A stretch of DNA of 64,000 nt, taken from contig NZ_JALIFP010000002.1 of assembly GCF_022867885.1 (NCBI RefSeq), positions 1-64,000 of the forward strand. Reading direction: 5' to 3'. The DNA is from Lederbergia sp. NSJ-179. Lineage in GTDB: Bacteria > Bacillota > Bacilli > Bacillales > Bacillaceae_C. This document shows, piece after piece, positions 17,275-26,618 of this stretch. Position numbers and translations under genes: made by a program. The notes under the pieces were generated by a model. It was given only the letters and a program-made list of their open reading frames with translations, was not told where the DNA came from and did not search any database. Positions within the stretch are counted from its first letter, which is position 1. Every line of letters starts with the position of its first letter.

Positions 17275-18498
17275 TTAATTGGTTTTTTTGATAGAAAAGA
17301 TCTGCCAATAGGTGATGTTTCTCCATATCCATTCCAAAGGTCCAAAGCGAAATTTTTTTAACCAGAGCTGACTAAGGAACAGCTGCAGGATAAAGATGGC
17401 AATGGATATAAAGAGACCGGCAAATGGATACACCTTTCCATATAGACCAAGTCCGTAATGATAAAATATCGTAGTGCCGATAATGGATTGAAAAATATAA
17501 TTTGAAAAAGCCGTTCTCCCAACTGCAGCAAAGGGAAGAAAGAAGCGCTCCGTCTTTTTGGATTGTGTCATGCGGACCAAAGAAATCAGATAAAAGAGCA
17601 TAAGCAAGGGAGCCCCAATTAATAAAAGTCCTTCTTGATCCCACACATGAAAAAGAATATTGCAGGGTAGGCCAATCACAAGACCGATGGACCAAAGGAT
17701 CGATAACGTTTTTCGATGTTGCTGAGGATGATGCAATATTTTCGCTTTCGCAAAGGCTGCTCCTAGTAAAAATAGGCTGAAATAAGGAAGATTGGAAAAA
17801 ATATAAAGGATCGGATTAAGCGAAAGCATCCCATTCATCGACATATACATAAAGCGATCATGGATTCTTTGTGTGGCGATTTCTTTAAACGTTCCATGTG
17901 CATAAATATCAAGCGCCTGTTTGGCTTCATCTGTCATCTCGGCATTATATTGGCTTTGCCATTCCTGCAACCCTTCCTGTGGAGGTGAAAAGGATGATAA
18001 AAGTAAAGGTAAACTAAACAAGCAGTAAAGGACAATCGCCCAAATAAATAGCGTTTTTGCTTTACGTTTTCGAAATAAAAATAACAAAAAGCCGAGCAGG
18101 GCATAATCCGTTAAAATATCGCCATCCCAAATGAAAAAGGCATGAATCGTGCCAAATAACAATAAGGCGAGTAGACGGCACATATATTTAAAACCAAATT
18201 TTTCTCCTTTTTGCAGGGAACGTTCAAACATGATCACCATACCAAAACCAAATAGAAAAGAAAACATCATGATAAATTTCATCTGCACAAATATATCAAG
18301 GAATGTGCGGGTCCCATGATCCAGCGGCCCCCAGGAGCTGGTGAAAAAATTCTTACTCGCTATCTGGCCTAAATATAAGTCAGGATAACTAAAATGGGCC
18401 ATATTGACGAGTAGAATCCCGAAAATCGCGATCCCTCGTATCACATCAATATGGACAAGGCGTTCTTGCCCTAAAATTGGTTGGATCGTTTGTTTCAA
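17275..18498 (-). CDS. DUF418 family membrane protein
   Basis: 407 residues with about ten membrane segments. The N-terminal RLVHIDVIRGIAIFGILLVN and the C-terminal FGPLEWIWR are DUF418 hallmarks (YeiB/YrkO group). This family is related to membrane acyltransferases, but its substrate is not established. The start is TTG at 18498 with AAAGGAGG upstream; no better ATG is near. It precedes the Bce-type regulator by 89 nt on the same strand, so it may be the first gene of that operon. If so, it could modify an envelope component in response to peptide antibiotics, which is inference. Confidence 0.82.
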   Translation of the reverse strand: MKQTIQPILGQERLVHIDVIRGIAIFGILLVNMAHFSYPDLYLGQIASKNFFTSSWGPLDHGTRTFLDIFVQMKFIMMFSFLFGFGMVIMFERSLQKGEKFGFKYMCRLLALLLFGTIHAFFIWDGDILTDYALLGFLLFLFRKRKAKTLFIWAIVLYCLFSLPLLLSSFSPPQEGLQEWQSQYNAEMTDEAKQALDIYAHGTFKEIATQRIHDRFMYMSMNGMLSLNPILYIFSNLPYFSLFLLGAAFAKAKILHHPQQHRKTLSILWSIGLVIGLPCNILFHVWDQEGLLLIGAPLLMLFYLISLVRMTQSKKTERFFLPFAAVGRTAFSNYIFQSIIGTTIFYHYGLGLYGKVYPFAGLFISIAIFILQLFLSQLWLKKFRFGPLEWIWRNITYWQIFSIKKTN

Positions 18499-18582
18499 TA
18501 TGATCTTCCTCCTTTATCCAAAATCATAAAGAAAAAAACGAGAGAGAAAAATGGATATAGGTGACAAATAGTAGAAACGATC

Positions 18583-18596
18583 TTACAAAATTGAAA
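18583..18596. promoter_or_regulatory. candidate Bce-type regulator binding site
   Basis: TTACA-AAAT-TGAAA on the plus strand, TTTCA-ATTT-TGTAA on the minus. This is one base off the TNACA-N4-TGTAA pattern I recall for BceR-like regulators. It sits about 85 bp before the DUF418 start. I could not see a strong promoter next to it. Confidence 0.35.
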
Positions 18597-18667
18597 GGTT
18601 TATCACTTGCATCATTGGAAATAATAGTCAATGATAGAGGTATACCTAGCTTAAGGAGGAATTATTT

Positions 18668-19168
18668 ATGGCAGCGATTACGTTTAAAGGTACCCCGATG
18701 ACATTGGTGGGGAATGAGGTCAAGGTTGGCGATCAAGCCCCAGATTTTACGGTGCTTGCCAATGATTTATCTGAGGTGAAACTCAGTGATTTTTCAGGAC
18801 AAGTTCGCCTGATTAGCGTTGTTCCCTCTGTTGATACAGGTGTGTGTGCGGCACAAACGAAGCGTTTTAATGAAGAGTTAGCAAAACTTGATAATGTTCA
18901 AGTTCTAACCATTTCTGCGGATCTTCCATTCGCACAAGCACGTTGGGCGGCAGAAAATAATCTTGGTGGCGCTAAAATATACTCTGATCATCGTGACCTT
19001 TCTTTTGGAGAAGCATATGGCGTTGTGATGAAAGAATTGCGCCTTCTCGCTCGTAGCGTGTTTATTATTGATAGCAATGATAAAGTAGTTTACACGGAAT
19101 ATGTTAGCGAGGGGACCAACCATCCCGATTATGATTCTGCGTTGGAGGCGGCGAAAGCGGCGAAATAA
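18668..19168 (+). CDS. tpx: thiol peroxidase Tpx, resolving cysteine absent
   Basis: Reduces hydroperoxides; an atypical 2-Cys peroxiredoxin in most species. 166 residues. Peroxidatic Cys60 lies in [11 protein letters not shown] and the [13 protein letters not shown] segment is conserved. The resolving cysteine, expected as RWC at position 94, is Ala here (ARWAAENN), and Cys60 is the only cysteine in the protein. It must therefore use a 1-Cys cycle or an outside thiol such as bacillithiol (inference). AAGGAGG lies 8 nt before the ATG. Monocistronic, followed by a terminator. Confidence 0.95.
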   Translation: MAAITFKGTPMTLVGNEVKVGDQAPDFTVLANDLSEVKLSDFSGQVRLISVVPSVDTGVCAAQTKRFNEELAKLDNVQVLTISADLPFAQARWAAENNLGGAKIYSDHRDLSFGEAYGVVMKELRLLARSVFIIDSNDKVVYTEYVSEGTNHPDYDSALEAAKAAK

Positions 19169-19180
19169 AGATGGATGAAG

Positions 19181-19205
19181 CTCTGGGGAAACCCGGAGTT
19201 TTTTA
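19181..19205 (+). terminator. terminator of tpx
   Basis: CTCTGGG, GAAA loop, CCCGGAG (7-bp stem with one G-T pair), then TTTTTTA. Confidence 0.85.
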
Positions 19206-19246
19206 CTTAACAAATATATAGTCTCACTTCCTCGTCTTTTAGAAAA

Positions 19247-19301
19247 ATACTCTTGGATAGTGCCTAAATATTCCCGCATAGGGAAAAAATACTCCCACAT
19301 A
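19247..19301. repeat. three short repeats spaced 21 bp
   Basis: ATACTCTTGGATA (19247), ATATTCCCGCATA (19268) and ATACTCCCACATA (19289) are exactly 21 bp apart. The complementary form occurs twice after ald (28155-28187). The surrounding gap (19169-19505) holds the tpx terminator, this array and a palindrome at 19342; no gene is seen. Confidence 0.7.
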
Positions 19302-19341
19302 AAAAAAGTAAAAAAAGAATCCCTTTTCATATGTTAAACAT

Positions 19342-19357
19342 TTCACAAAAGTGTGAA
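19342..19357. promoter_or_regulatory. palindrome upstream of ytxK-ackA
   Basis: TTCACA-AAAG-TGTGAA, 6-bp perfect arms. It looks like an operator for a dimeric regulator, but half-site order (CACA then TGTG) is opposite to Fnr or Rex sites. No regulator can be named. Confidence 0.3.
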
Positions 19358-19505
19358 CTTCATTAAATTCGTACTTTTTCCTTGTTTCCAACCCTTGGGA
19401 AAGCTAAACTAGAGATAAAGAAAAGATCCATGTATACAATGGTGGTAGGATGCCAGACACTATTACGAGCGTAAGATAGGATTGCATGGATGGGAGGTTT
19501 TTATT

Positions 19506-20507
19506 ATGTCTATGACTGCAACTGAAAAGCTATTTACCATCTTTGATCAATCATCAACCATTTTACAAGAAGAGTTGGCTTGTACCTATTTGGAGGCATT
19601 AGTTGAAACAGGGGATAACTTGTTTCAGGAGAAACTTCTGCAGGATAGCATAAGTGAAATTACTAAGAAAAGACTCCAAAAAGAATATGCAGAGGTGAAT
19701 CTAGCTTCTTATTCATCTGAAGAGATTAGAAGAGCCTATCAATTGGCGATTTTAAAAGGGATGAAGGGAACGACTCAGACGAATCATCAAATGACACCTG
19801 ACTCTATTGGTTTACTGATCGGTTATTTGACCCAAAAGTTTCTCGGCAATCAAGAACGTTTATCTATCTTGGATCCTGCTGTTGGAACAGGAAATTTGTT
19901 AGCTACGGTTGTCAATATGTATGAACAAGTCTCTGATGTACAATCCTTCGGGGTAGAAGTGGATGAAATTTTGATTCGATTAGCTTATATTGGAGCAAAC
20001 TTACAAAGACAGCAAACGGAATTTTTTCATCAGGATGGTTTGGCCTCCCTTTTGATCGATCCTGTTGATCTTGTTATTTGTGATTTACCGGTAGGTTACT
20101 ATCCAAATGATGCCCAAGCTGCACAATATGAATTGAATGCCACAGAAGGCCATGCCTATGCCCACCATTTATTCATAGAACAAGGATTGCGGCACACGAA
20201 GCCAGGAGGATATTTATTTTTTCTCATTCCAAATGGTTTATTTGAAACCGAAGAGGCGGAGAAATTACAGCGGTTTTTAAAAGATACAGCCTATATTCAG
20301 GCCGTTGTGCAATTACCATTTTCCATATTTAAAAACAATCAGGCAGCTAAAAGTATCTTTATTCTTCAAAAGAAAAGTCCTGAAATAAAAGCACCAAATG
20401 AAGTTTTATTGGCGTCCCTTCCTAGCCTGACCAAAAAAGAAGCCGTTGATAAAATTCTTTGGAAAATGGAAAAATGGTTTAAGGATAATAAAAATGAGTT
20501 TAAATAA
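19506..20507 (+). CDS. ytxK: class I SAM-dependent methyltransferase-like protein YtxK
   Basis: 333 residues, close to B. subtilis YtxK. The N-terminal helical part (about 1-95) precedes an N6-adenine methyltransferase fold. The SAM motif is LDPAVGTGNLL near residue 118. The catalytic motif position reads DLPVGYY in place of NPPY, so adenine methylation is doubtful. The ATG at 19506 follows GGGAGG. It lies directly before ackA, as in B. subtilis, and there is no restriction endonuclease nearby. The true substrate is unknown. Confidence 0.85.
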   Translation: MSMTATEKLFTIFDQSSTILQEELACTYLEALVETGDNLFQEKLLQDSISEITKKRLQKEYAEVNLASYSSEEIRRAYQLAILKGMKGTTQTNHQMTPDSIGLLIGYLTQKFLGNQERLSILDPAVGTGNLLATVVNMYEQVSDVQSFGVEVDEILIRLAYIGANLQRQQTEFFHQDGLASLLIDPVDLVICDLPVGYYPNDAQAAQYELNATEGHAYAHHLFIEQGLRHTKPGGYLFFLIPNGLFETEEAEKLQRFLKDTAYIQAVVQLPFSIFKNNQAAKSIFILQKKSPEIKAPNEVLLASLPSLTKKEAVDKILWKMEKWFKDNKNEFK

Positions 20508-20552
20508 TGAAATACAAAATTGTATGAATGTACAAAAAGGATGTTGATGATT

Positions 20553-21752
20553 ATGGCAAAGATTTTTGCGGTTAATGCGGGAAGTTCATCTTTGAAATTT
20601 CAACTTTTTAACATGCCGGAGGAAAAGGTCATCACAAAAGGGGTGATTGAGCGGGTTGGTTTAAAGGATTCTGTTTTTACGATCAGTATTGGAACAGATC
20701 GACATAAAGAAACAAAGGATATTCCGAATCATGAAGAAGCGGTTGCTTTATTATTGGATCGCCTTATCTCCCTGGGCGTGATTGAATCACTAAGCGAAAT
20801 AGATGGAGTTGGACACAGAGTTGTCCATGGGGGAGAAATATTTAATGATTCAGCTTTAATCGATCAGAAAACATTAGAAAGTATTGAAAGTTTATCCGAA
20901 CTAGCCCCACTTCATAATCCGGCAAATGCAACGGGAATCAGGGAATTTCAAAAGGCACTTCCTCATGTCCCTCATGTCGCTGTATTTGATACAGCCTTTC
21001 ATCAAACTATGCCTGAAAATTCCTTTCTCTACAGCCTTCCTTATGATTATTATAAGGAATATGGCATTCGCAAATATGGTTTTCATGGTACATCCCATAA
21101 GTATGTTTCCGAGAGGGCTGCTGAATTATTAGAACGTCCCCTTAGTCAGCTACGTCTCATTTCTTGTCATCTTGGAAATGGTGCAAGCATCGCAGCGATT
21201 AAAGGTGGGAAGTCATTGGATACATCCATGGGCTTCACCCCCCTTGCAGGTGTCACGATGGGAACGCGATCCGGAAATATTGACCCGGCTCTTATTCCTT
21301 ATGTTATGGAAAAAACGGGAAAAACAGCCGATGAAGTGATTGATGTACTGAACAAAAAATCTGGAATGTTAGGCTTATCCGGATTTTCAAGTGATTTACG
21401 AGATATTGAAATGAAAGCGAACAGTGGAAATCATCGGGCGGAATTGGCTTTAGATATCTTTGCCTACCGTATCCATAAATATCTAGGCTCCTATGCCGCA
21501 CGTATGTCTGGACTTGATGCGATTATTTTTACAGCGGGGATTGGAGAAAATAGTCCTACCATACGCGCAAAAGTATTGAATGGATTAGAATTTATGGGAG
21601 TCTATTGGGATCCAGAATTAAATAATGTTAGAGGACAAGAATTATTTGTTAATTATCCACACTCTCCTGTAAAAGTTATGGTCATACCAACAAATGAAGA
21701 AATTATGATTGCAAGGGATGTTATCCGGCTTTCAAATACGATAAAAAATTGA
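20553..21752 (+). CDS. ackA: acetate kinase
   Basis: Makes ATP and acetate from acetyl phosphate; key enzyme of overflow metabolism. 399 residues. Starts [19 protein letters not shown], the family's N-terminal phosphate-binding segment, and contains [14 protein letters not shown] and [10 protein letters not shown]. The ATG at 20553 matches family starts; ATGs at 20541 and 20547 are also in frame near AAAAAGG and one of them may be used. 45 nt separates it from ytxK, so both are likely one transcript. The usual CcpA site is not evident here. Confidence 0.95.
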   Translation: MAKIFAVNAGSSSLKFQLFNMPEEKVITKGVIERVGLKDSVFTISIGTDRHKETKDIPNHEEAVALLLDRLISLGVIESLSEIDGVGHRVVHGGEIFNDSALIDQKTLESIESLSELAPLHNPANATGIREFQKALPHVPHVAVFDTAFHQTMPENSFLYSLPYDYYKEYGIRKYGFHGTSHKYVSERAAELLERPLSQLRLISCHLGNGASIAAIKGGKSLDTSMGFTPLAGVTMGTRSGNIDPALIPYVMEKTGKTADEVIDVLNKKSGMLGLSGFSSDLRDIEMKANSGNHRAELALDIFAYRIHKYLGSYAARMSGLDAIIFTAGIGENSPTIRAKVLNGLEFMGVYWDPELNNVRGQELFVNYPHSPVKVMVIPTNEEIMIARDVIRLSNTIKN

Positions 21753-21762
21753 GGTGTTTTGG

Positions 21763-22605
21763 ATGAACTTGAGCAAAAGAGAGGAGCATCTATGGGAAGA
21801 ACTTCATGAATGGCGTCAAGCCTTTTTTGAGTATGAATCAACGGATCTAGAAAATACTTATGATCAATGGTTGGATAAGGCCTTTTCCCTTCTGCCTGAA
21901 AATGTACAAGATCAATTTTTGTTAAAGATAGATGATTGGCTTTTTCAATTAAATTCACTCCTTCGTGGAACAAAGCTTCAAAAGGAAGCGGCGGAAAGTA
22001 TTTTAGGAGTTGCAAAATCGATGGATGAACAGGTTCAATCCATATCCGATATGAGAAATATGCCAGTAGATCAACTCACCTTTTTAGCCGAACAACAGGC
22101 AAGTAAACATCGCTTATATTCCTTATTTCAGGGCGGGATGACAGGTTCAGGGCAAACACTAGCCATTTCTAGTGACTTTGTGGCTATGCTCGTGATTAAC
22201 TTGCGTGCAGTCCAGCTTATAGCTATGTCTTTTGGCTATGAGGTCCAGTCACCGAAAGGTTTATTAGAAACCTTGAAGGTCTATCATGTTGCCACAATGC
22301 CAGAGCGGATGAAAATGTTTGGCTGGGAAGATTTAATGGAAGACCTTCAAAAGAATGATCAGCAATTTTACTATGACACTCCAGCTCGTATTACAGAACT
22401 GATTTGGATAGATGAACCTTTAAAGCAGCTCATAAAAACAGCAATTATCTTACTGTTTTCTAAACGGAAAATATCTGGTATCCCGATTTTTTCTGTTATG
22501 ATCGGGGCTGGCGTGAATTATCAGACGACAAGGAAAGTCACCCGTTTTGCTTTAAAATATTATCAGTACAAGCATTTATACGAGAAAAGCGGCGGCATCG
22601 TATGA
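21763..22605 (+). CDS. EcsC family protein
   Basis: 280 residues, recognised as EcsC-like by the central GGMTGSGQTLAISSDFVAML segment followed by INLRAVQLIAMSFGYE. The C-terminal 80 residues are partly hydrophobic and may contact the membrane. The function of single EcsC-family proteins is unsettled. The ATG at 21763 has GAGGTG 6 nt upstream. It follows ackA by 10 nt and its stop overlaps the moaB start (ATGA), so ackA, this gene and moaB form an operon. Confidence 0.75.
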   Translation: MNLSKREEHLWEELHEWRQAFFEYESTDLENTYDQWLDKAFSLLPENVQDQFLLKIDDWLFQLNSLLRGTKLQKEAAESILGVAKSMDEQVQSISDMRNMPVDQLTFLAEQQASKHRLYSLFQGGMTGSGQTLAISSDFVAMLVINLRAVQLIAMSFGYEVQSPKGLLETLKVYHVATMPERMKMFGWEDLMEDLQKNDQQFYYDTPARITELIWIDEPLKQLIKTAIILLFSKRKISGIPIFSVMIGAGVNYQTTRKVTRFALKYYQYKHLYEKSGGIV

Positions 22606-23107
22606 GTGTGGACGAACACCGAAAAGAGGCCCCTGCTTCCATTTCATGTGCTGTGATCACTGTGAGTGATACCGAACCACTGATTCAGATAAGAGTGGTA
22701 AGCTAGTAATGGAACTGTTGAAGGGAGCAGGACATCAGACTGCCTTTTATAAAATTGTAAAAGATCAGCCACTAGAAATTAGGGCGGTAGTAGAGGAGGC
22801 TTGTCAAGAGGAAGATTTGGCTGTGATTTTAATAACCGGCGGCACGGGTATAGCCAAACGCGATATCACGATTGAAACAGTCAGACCACTATACGAAAAA
22901 GAAATGCTCGGTTTTGGGGAATTGTTTCGTATGCTTAGCTACACAGAGGATATTGGCTCTGCCGCCATGATGTCGAGGGCCTCTGCCGGCATTTACCGAA
23001 ATCGCGTTATATTCATGATGCCAGGCTCGTCCGGAGCAGTATCCTTAGCCATGAACAAATTAATTTTAAAAGAACTGGGACATATCATAAGAGAATTGAA
23101 TAAATGA
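22602..23107 (+). pseudogene. moaB: moaB (MogA/MoaB family), frameshifted near 22671
   Basis: Molybdopterin adenylyltransferase family. The frame opens at the ATG at 22602 and reads MSVDEHRKEAPASISCAVIT then VSDTE, then leaves the family sequence and stops at a TAG. The next frame picks up TDSDKSGKLVMELLKGAGH and continues to 23107 with ITGGTGIAKRDI and MMPGSSGAV. One missing base near 22671-22674 (ACCGAACC where ACCCGAACC would restore the frame) explains it. Everything else looks intact, so it is a recent mutation or a sequencing error. A downstream ATG at 22709 could give only a truncated protein. Confidence 0.85.
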
Positions 23108-23112
23108 AATGC

Positions 23113-23147
23113 ACGTCTAGATGGGGAACTCGTCTAGACGTTTTTAG
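23113..23147 (+). terminator. terminator of the ackA-moaB operon
   Basis: ACGTCTAGA (23113-23121), 11-nt loop, TCTAGACGT (23133-23141), then TTTT. Confidence 0.85.
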
Positions 23148-23186
23148 TTTTTCCGGAGATATTGGGACTGTTTTTTTATACATTTT

Positions 23187-23227
23187 CATGAATAAGTATT
23201 GAAATTCATTTGCGCATATGATAATAT
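23187..23227 (+). promoter_or_regulatory. ARG box and overlapping argGH promoter
   Basis: CATGAATAAGTATTGAAA (23187-23204) matches the ArgR/AhrC operator (CATGAATAAAAATTCAA). Its right end overlaps a possible -35 TTGAAA (23199-23204), followed after 17 bp by TAATAT (23222-23227). Binding there would block transcription when arginine is plentiful. A second weaker box, ATGCATAAGTATACAA, lies at about 23260-23275. Confidence 0.6.
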
Positions 23228-23293
23228 CCATATATAAAATGATTAAAAATAAGTTTTTATGCATAAGTATACAACCTATCAGGAGGGTTTTTG

Positions 23294-24499
23294 ATGAAAA
23301 AGAAAGTCGTTATGGCTTACTCGGGCGGTTTAGATACCTCTGTTGCGATAAAATGGTTTTTGGATCAAGATTATGATGTGATCGCATGTTGTTTGGACAT
23401 TGGTGAAGGAAAGGATTTAGCCTTTATCCAATCCAAGGCATTAGATATGGGGGCTTCTAAAAGTATTGTCATTGATGCAAAAGAAGAATTTGCCAATGAA
23501 TATGCATTATTAGCTCTTCAAGCCCACACGATGTATGAACAAAAATATCCACTTGTCTCTGCCTTATCAAGACCTTTAATAGCGAAGAAACTTGTCGAAG
23601 TCGCAGAACAAGAACAAGCAGATGCCGTTGCCCATGGATGTACAGGGAAAGGAAATGATCAAGTCCGTTTTGAGGTTTCGATTAAAGCTTTAAATCCCAA
23701 TCTTGAAGTATTGGCCCCTGTACGGGACTGGAGCTGGTCTCGTGAAGAGGAAATTGAATATGCGAAAGAAAAAGGCGTGCCGATTCCGATTGACCTAGAT
23801 AGTCCCTTTTCCATTGATCAAAATTTATGGGGAAGAAGTAATGAATGTGGTGTTTTGGAAGATCCTTGGGCAGCCCCTCCAGAAAATGCCTATGATTTAA
23901 CCGCAGCATTAGAGGATACGCCAGATCAACCAGATGTGATCGAAATTGAATTTGTCCATGGTGTTCCAGTTTCCTTGGATGGAAAAAAATATCCATTAAG
24001 TGACCTGATTTTAACCCTAAATAAATTGGCTGGTAAGCATGGGGTTGGTCGAATTGATCATGTGGAAAATAGATTAGTAGGCATTAAATCCCGTGAGATT
24101 TATGAATGTCCTGGTGCAGTTACGCTTTTAACGGCCCATAAAGAGTTGGAAGATCTGACGCTTGTGAAGGAATTGGCGCATTTTAAACCAAATATCGAGA
24201 AGAAATTAACAGAAATGATTTATGAAGGTTTATGGTTCTCCCCATTAAAGCCGGCCTTAGAGGCATTCCTGAAAGAATCACAAAAATTTGTCAATGGTAC
24301 TGCAAGAGTGAAGCTATTTAAAGGCCATGCGATTGTGGAAGGACGTAAATCCGCAAATTCCTTGTATAATGAAAAATTAGCAACCTATACAGCCGAGGAT
24401 GAATTTGATCAATCAGCGTCTGTTGGCTTTATCAAACTATGGGGACTCCCAACAGAAGTTCACAGCATGATTCATAATAAGAATAAGGTGAAAGCATGA
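23294..24499 (+). CDS. argG: argininosuccinate synthase
   Basis: Joins citrulline and aspartate with ATP in arginine synthesis. 401 residues. The PP-loop [10 protein letters not shown] is at the N-terminus, and [14 protein letters not shown] and [16 protein letters not shown] are conserved. The ATG at 23294 has AGGAGGG 6 nt upstream; the TTG just before it is too close. The stop overlaps the argH start (ATGA). Likely repressed by arginine through the ARG box upstream. Confidence 0.96.
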   Translation: MKKKVVMAYSGGLDTSVAIKWFLDQDYDVIACCLDIGEGKDLAFIQSKALDMGASKSIVIDAKEEFANEYALLALQAHTMYEQKYPLVSALSRPLIAKKLVEVAEQEQADAVAHGCTGKGNDQVRFEVSIKALNPNLEVLAPVRDWSWSREEEIEYAKEKGVPIPIDLDSPFSIDQNLWGRSNECGVLEDPWAAPPENAYDLTAALEDTPDQPDVIEIEFVHGVPVSLDGKKYPLSDLILTLNKLAGKHGVGRIDHVENRLVGIKSREIYECPGAVTLLTAHKELEDLTLVKELAHFKPNIEKKLTEMIYEGLWFSPLKPALEAFLKESQKFVNGTARVKLFKGHAIVEGRKSANSLYNEKLATYTAEDEFDQSASVGFIKLWGLPTEVHSMIHNKNKVKA

Positions 24500-25887
24500 A
24501 GAAAGCATGGGGTGGACGTTTTTCAAAATCTCCTGAACAATGGATCGAGGAGTTCGGTGCCTCGATCTCATTTGATCAGGAGCTTGTTTTTGAGGATATA
24601 GAAGGAAGTATTGCGCATGTGAAAATGCTGGGAAAAATGGGGATTATACCCTCTGAAGACAGTGAGAAAATCGTTCATGGTCTTTTGAACCTAAAAGAAA
24701 AAGCACTTGCAGGGGAACTAGAGTATTCGGTTTCTGAGGAAGACATCCATCTTAATCTTGAAAAAATGCTCACGGAGGAAATTGGACCGGTTGGAGGAAA
24801 GTTACATACCGGCAGGAGTCGAAATGATCAAGTTGCGACAGATATGCATTTGTATTTAAAAAAACAAGTGTTAGTGACTATGGAGCATATTAAGGAATTG
24901 CAAGCGGCTCTTGTCGAACAAGCTGAAAAAAATGTAGAAACTGTCTTTCCAGGTTATACACATTTGCAGCGGGCACAGCCTGTATCTTTCGCTCATCATT
25001 TACTTGCCTATTTCTGGATGCTGGAACGTGATTATGAACGATTCCAGGAGAGTTTGAAACGGATTGATATTTCACCACTTGGAGCGAGTGCTTTAGCAGG
25101 GACTACCTTTCCGATTGATCGCCATTTCACGGCTGAACAACTCGGGTTTTCATCTGTATACGAAAATAGTATGGATGCTGTCAGTGACAGGGATTTTGTT
25201 GTGGAGTTTTTAAGTAATTCCTCTTTAACCATTACCCATCTATCCCGTTTGGCGGAAGAGTTTATTCTCTGGTCGAGTAAAGAATTTGACTTTATTGAAT
25301 TGGATGATACGTATGCGACGGGTAGTAGTATCATGCCGCAAAAGAAAAATCCCGATATGGCAGAACTTATTCGTGGGAAATCGGGAAGAGTCATCGGTTA
25401 TTTAATGGGCATGTTGACAACTATAAAGGGATTGCCGCTAACCTATAATAAAGATATGCAAGAAGACAAAGAGGGCATGTTCGATACCGTTCATACAATG
25501 ATTGGTTCTTTGAAAATCTTTGCGGGAATGGTGCGAACGATGACAGTGAAATCGGATGTAATGGAAACTTCTGTCCATCAGGATTTCTCTAATGCGACCG
25601 AACTTGCCGATTATTTAGCTGCGAAAGGAATCCCTTTCCGTGAAGCCCATGAGATTGTGGGGAAATTAGTTTTGAACTGTATTCAAAAGGGATGCTATTT
25701 ATTAGATTTGTCCTTGGAAGAATTGCAAGCATCCTGTGCAAAAATTGAGGAAGATATTTTTACGATCCTCTCTCCTCGAGAAGCTGTCAAACGAAGAAAT
25801 TCATATGGTGGAACAGGCTTCACCCAAGTGAGGCAACAACTGAAAAATGCGCAGGCGAAATTAAAGAATAGGCTGGGACAAAACTAA
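24496..25887 (+). CDS. argH: argininosuccinate lyase
   Basis: Splits argininosuccinate into arginine and fumarate. 463 residues. Signature [12 protein letters not shown] carries the catalytic serine loop; [13 protein letters not shown] is also present. Overlaps argG by 4 nt. Its last residues (LGQN) and stop codon are encoded by the start of the repeat at 25870, so the element has replaced the native 3' end without breaking the gene. Confidence 0.96.
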   Translation: MKKAWGGRFSKSPEQWIEEFGASISFDQELVFEDIEGSIAHVKMLGKMGIIPSEDSEKIVHGLLNLKEKALAGELEYSVSEEDIHLNLEKMLTEEIGPVGGKLHTGRSRNDQVATDMHLYLKKQVLVTMEHIKELQAALVEQAEKNVETVFPGYTHLQRAQPVSFAHHLLAYFWMLERDYERFQESLKRIDISPLGASALAGTTFPIDRHFTAEQLGFSSVYENSMDAVSDRDFVVEFLSNSSLTITHLSRLAEEFILWSSKEFDFIELDDTYATGSSIMPQKKNPDMAELIRGKSGRVIGYLMGMLTTIKGLPLTYNKDMQEDKEGMFDTVHTMIGSLKIFAGMVRTMTVKSDVMETSVHQDFSNATELADYLAAKGIPFREAHEIVGKLVLNCIQKGCYLLDLSLEELQASCAKIEEDIFTILSPREAVKRRNSYGGTGFTQVRQQLKNAQAKLKNRLGQN

Positions 25888-26120
25888 AACGTCCGACTCT
25901 AAAGACTAACAATGCCCTACCTTAGCGGAGGAAATATACGTAGACTCCTGTGGGAGGAAAGGCATCGGTGAGACCCCGCAGTGCGTCAGCACGAGGAGGC
26001 TCACCAGCCGCCCACGGAAAGCGAAGTATATTTCCGCAGCAGATGATATCCACCAACCATAGTTTCTAGTTGTTCGGATTTTTCTTTTGATAGAAACACT
26101 TTTGTCCCAACCTCTTTTTT
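25870..26120 (+). repeat. 251-bp interspersed repeat (RE2-G1), terminator-like ends
   Basis: Ends AGGCTGGGACAAAA and TTTTGTCCCAACCT pair to give a long stem followed by TTTTTT, so it can end argGH transcription. The middle contains GGTGAGACCCCGCAGTGCG and GCACGAGGAGGCTCACC, a stable internal hairpin. An inverted copy of almost equal length lies after dnaI (60818-61069). No coding sequence. Confidence 0.9.
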
Positions 26121-26156
26121 CTAAAATCTATACATTCAATACTAGAACATTTGCAT

Positions 26157-26618
26157 CTAAATTTCTTCTTCCTCGACTTCCGAACGAACGACTAATACAT
26201 CACATTTGGCAGAACGAGTGATATGTTCAGAAACACTCCCGATTAGCAGGCGCTCGACTGCATTCAGTCCTGTTGCTCCGCAAATAATTAAGTCGGCATT
26301 GATTTCTTTGGCTACTTTTCTGGGAATAACTGTTTTGGGAGATCCATATTCGATGATGGCATTTATATTTTCTACACCAAGTTTCGTTGCTTCTTTTCTA
26401 TAACCTGCTAGCAGATCCTCGGCATATTTCCCCGCCCGATTCGCCATCGTTCCATCATAAGCATCAATGGCCACATAAGCTCTTGTATCAACCACATGAA
26501 CGAGGATCAGAGTTGCCTGATTTCGTTTGGCAATCTGTACGGCTTTTTTAAAGGCATATTCCGCTGATTTTGAACCATCTACTGCAACAAGGATATTGGA
26601 ATATTTAAGAGTCATCAT
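26157..26618 (-). CDS. universal stress protein, UspA family
   Basis: 153 residues, one Usp domain. The ATP-binding pattern G2xG9xGS is present as GATGLNAVERLLIGS near residue 120, so this is the ATP-binding type. AAGGAGG lies 5 nt before the ATG at 26618; the ATG at 26615 and a GTG at 26621 are alternatives. Cytosolic stress or survival role, details unknown. Convergent with argH across a repeat. Confidence 0.88.
   Translation of the reverse strand: MMTLKYSNILVAVDGSKSAEYAFKKAVQIAKRNQATLILVHVVDTRAYVAIDAYDGTMANRAGKYAEDLLAGYRKEATKLGVENINAIIEYGSPKTVIPRKVAKEINADLIICGATGLNAVERLLIGSVSEHITRSAKCDVLVVRSEVEEEEI

Noticed and set aside
19506-20507. ytxK as part of a restriction-modification system
   Set aside because: No endonuclease or specificity gene nearby, changed catalytic motif, and conserved position next to ackA.
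25870-26120. RE2 copies as insertion sequences
   Set aside because: About 250 bp, no open frame for a transposase; called as non-coding repeats.
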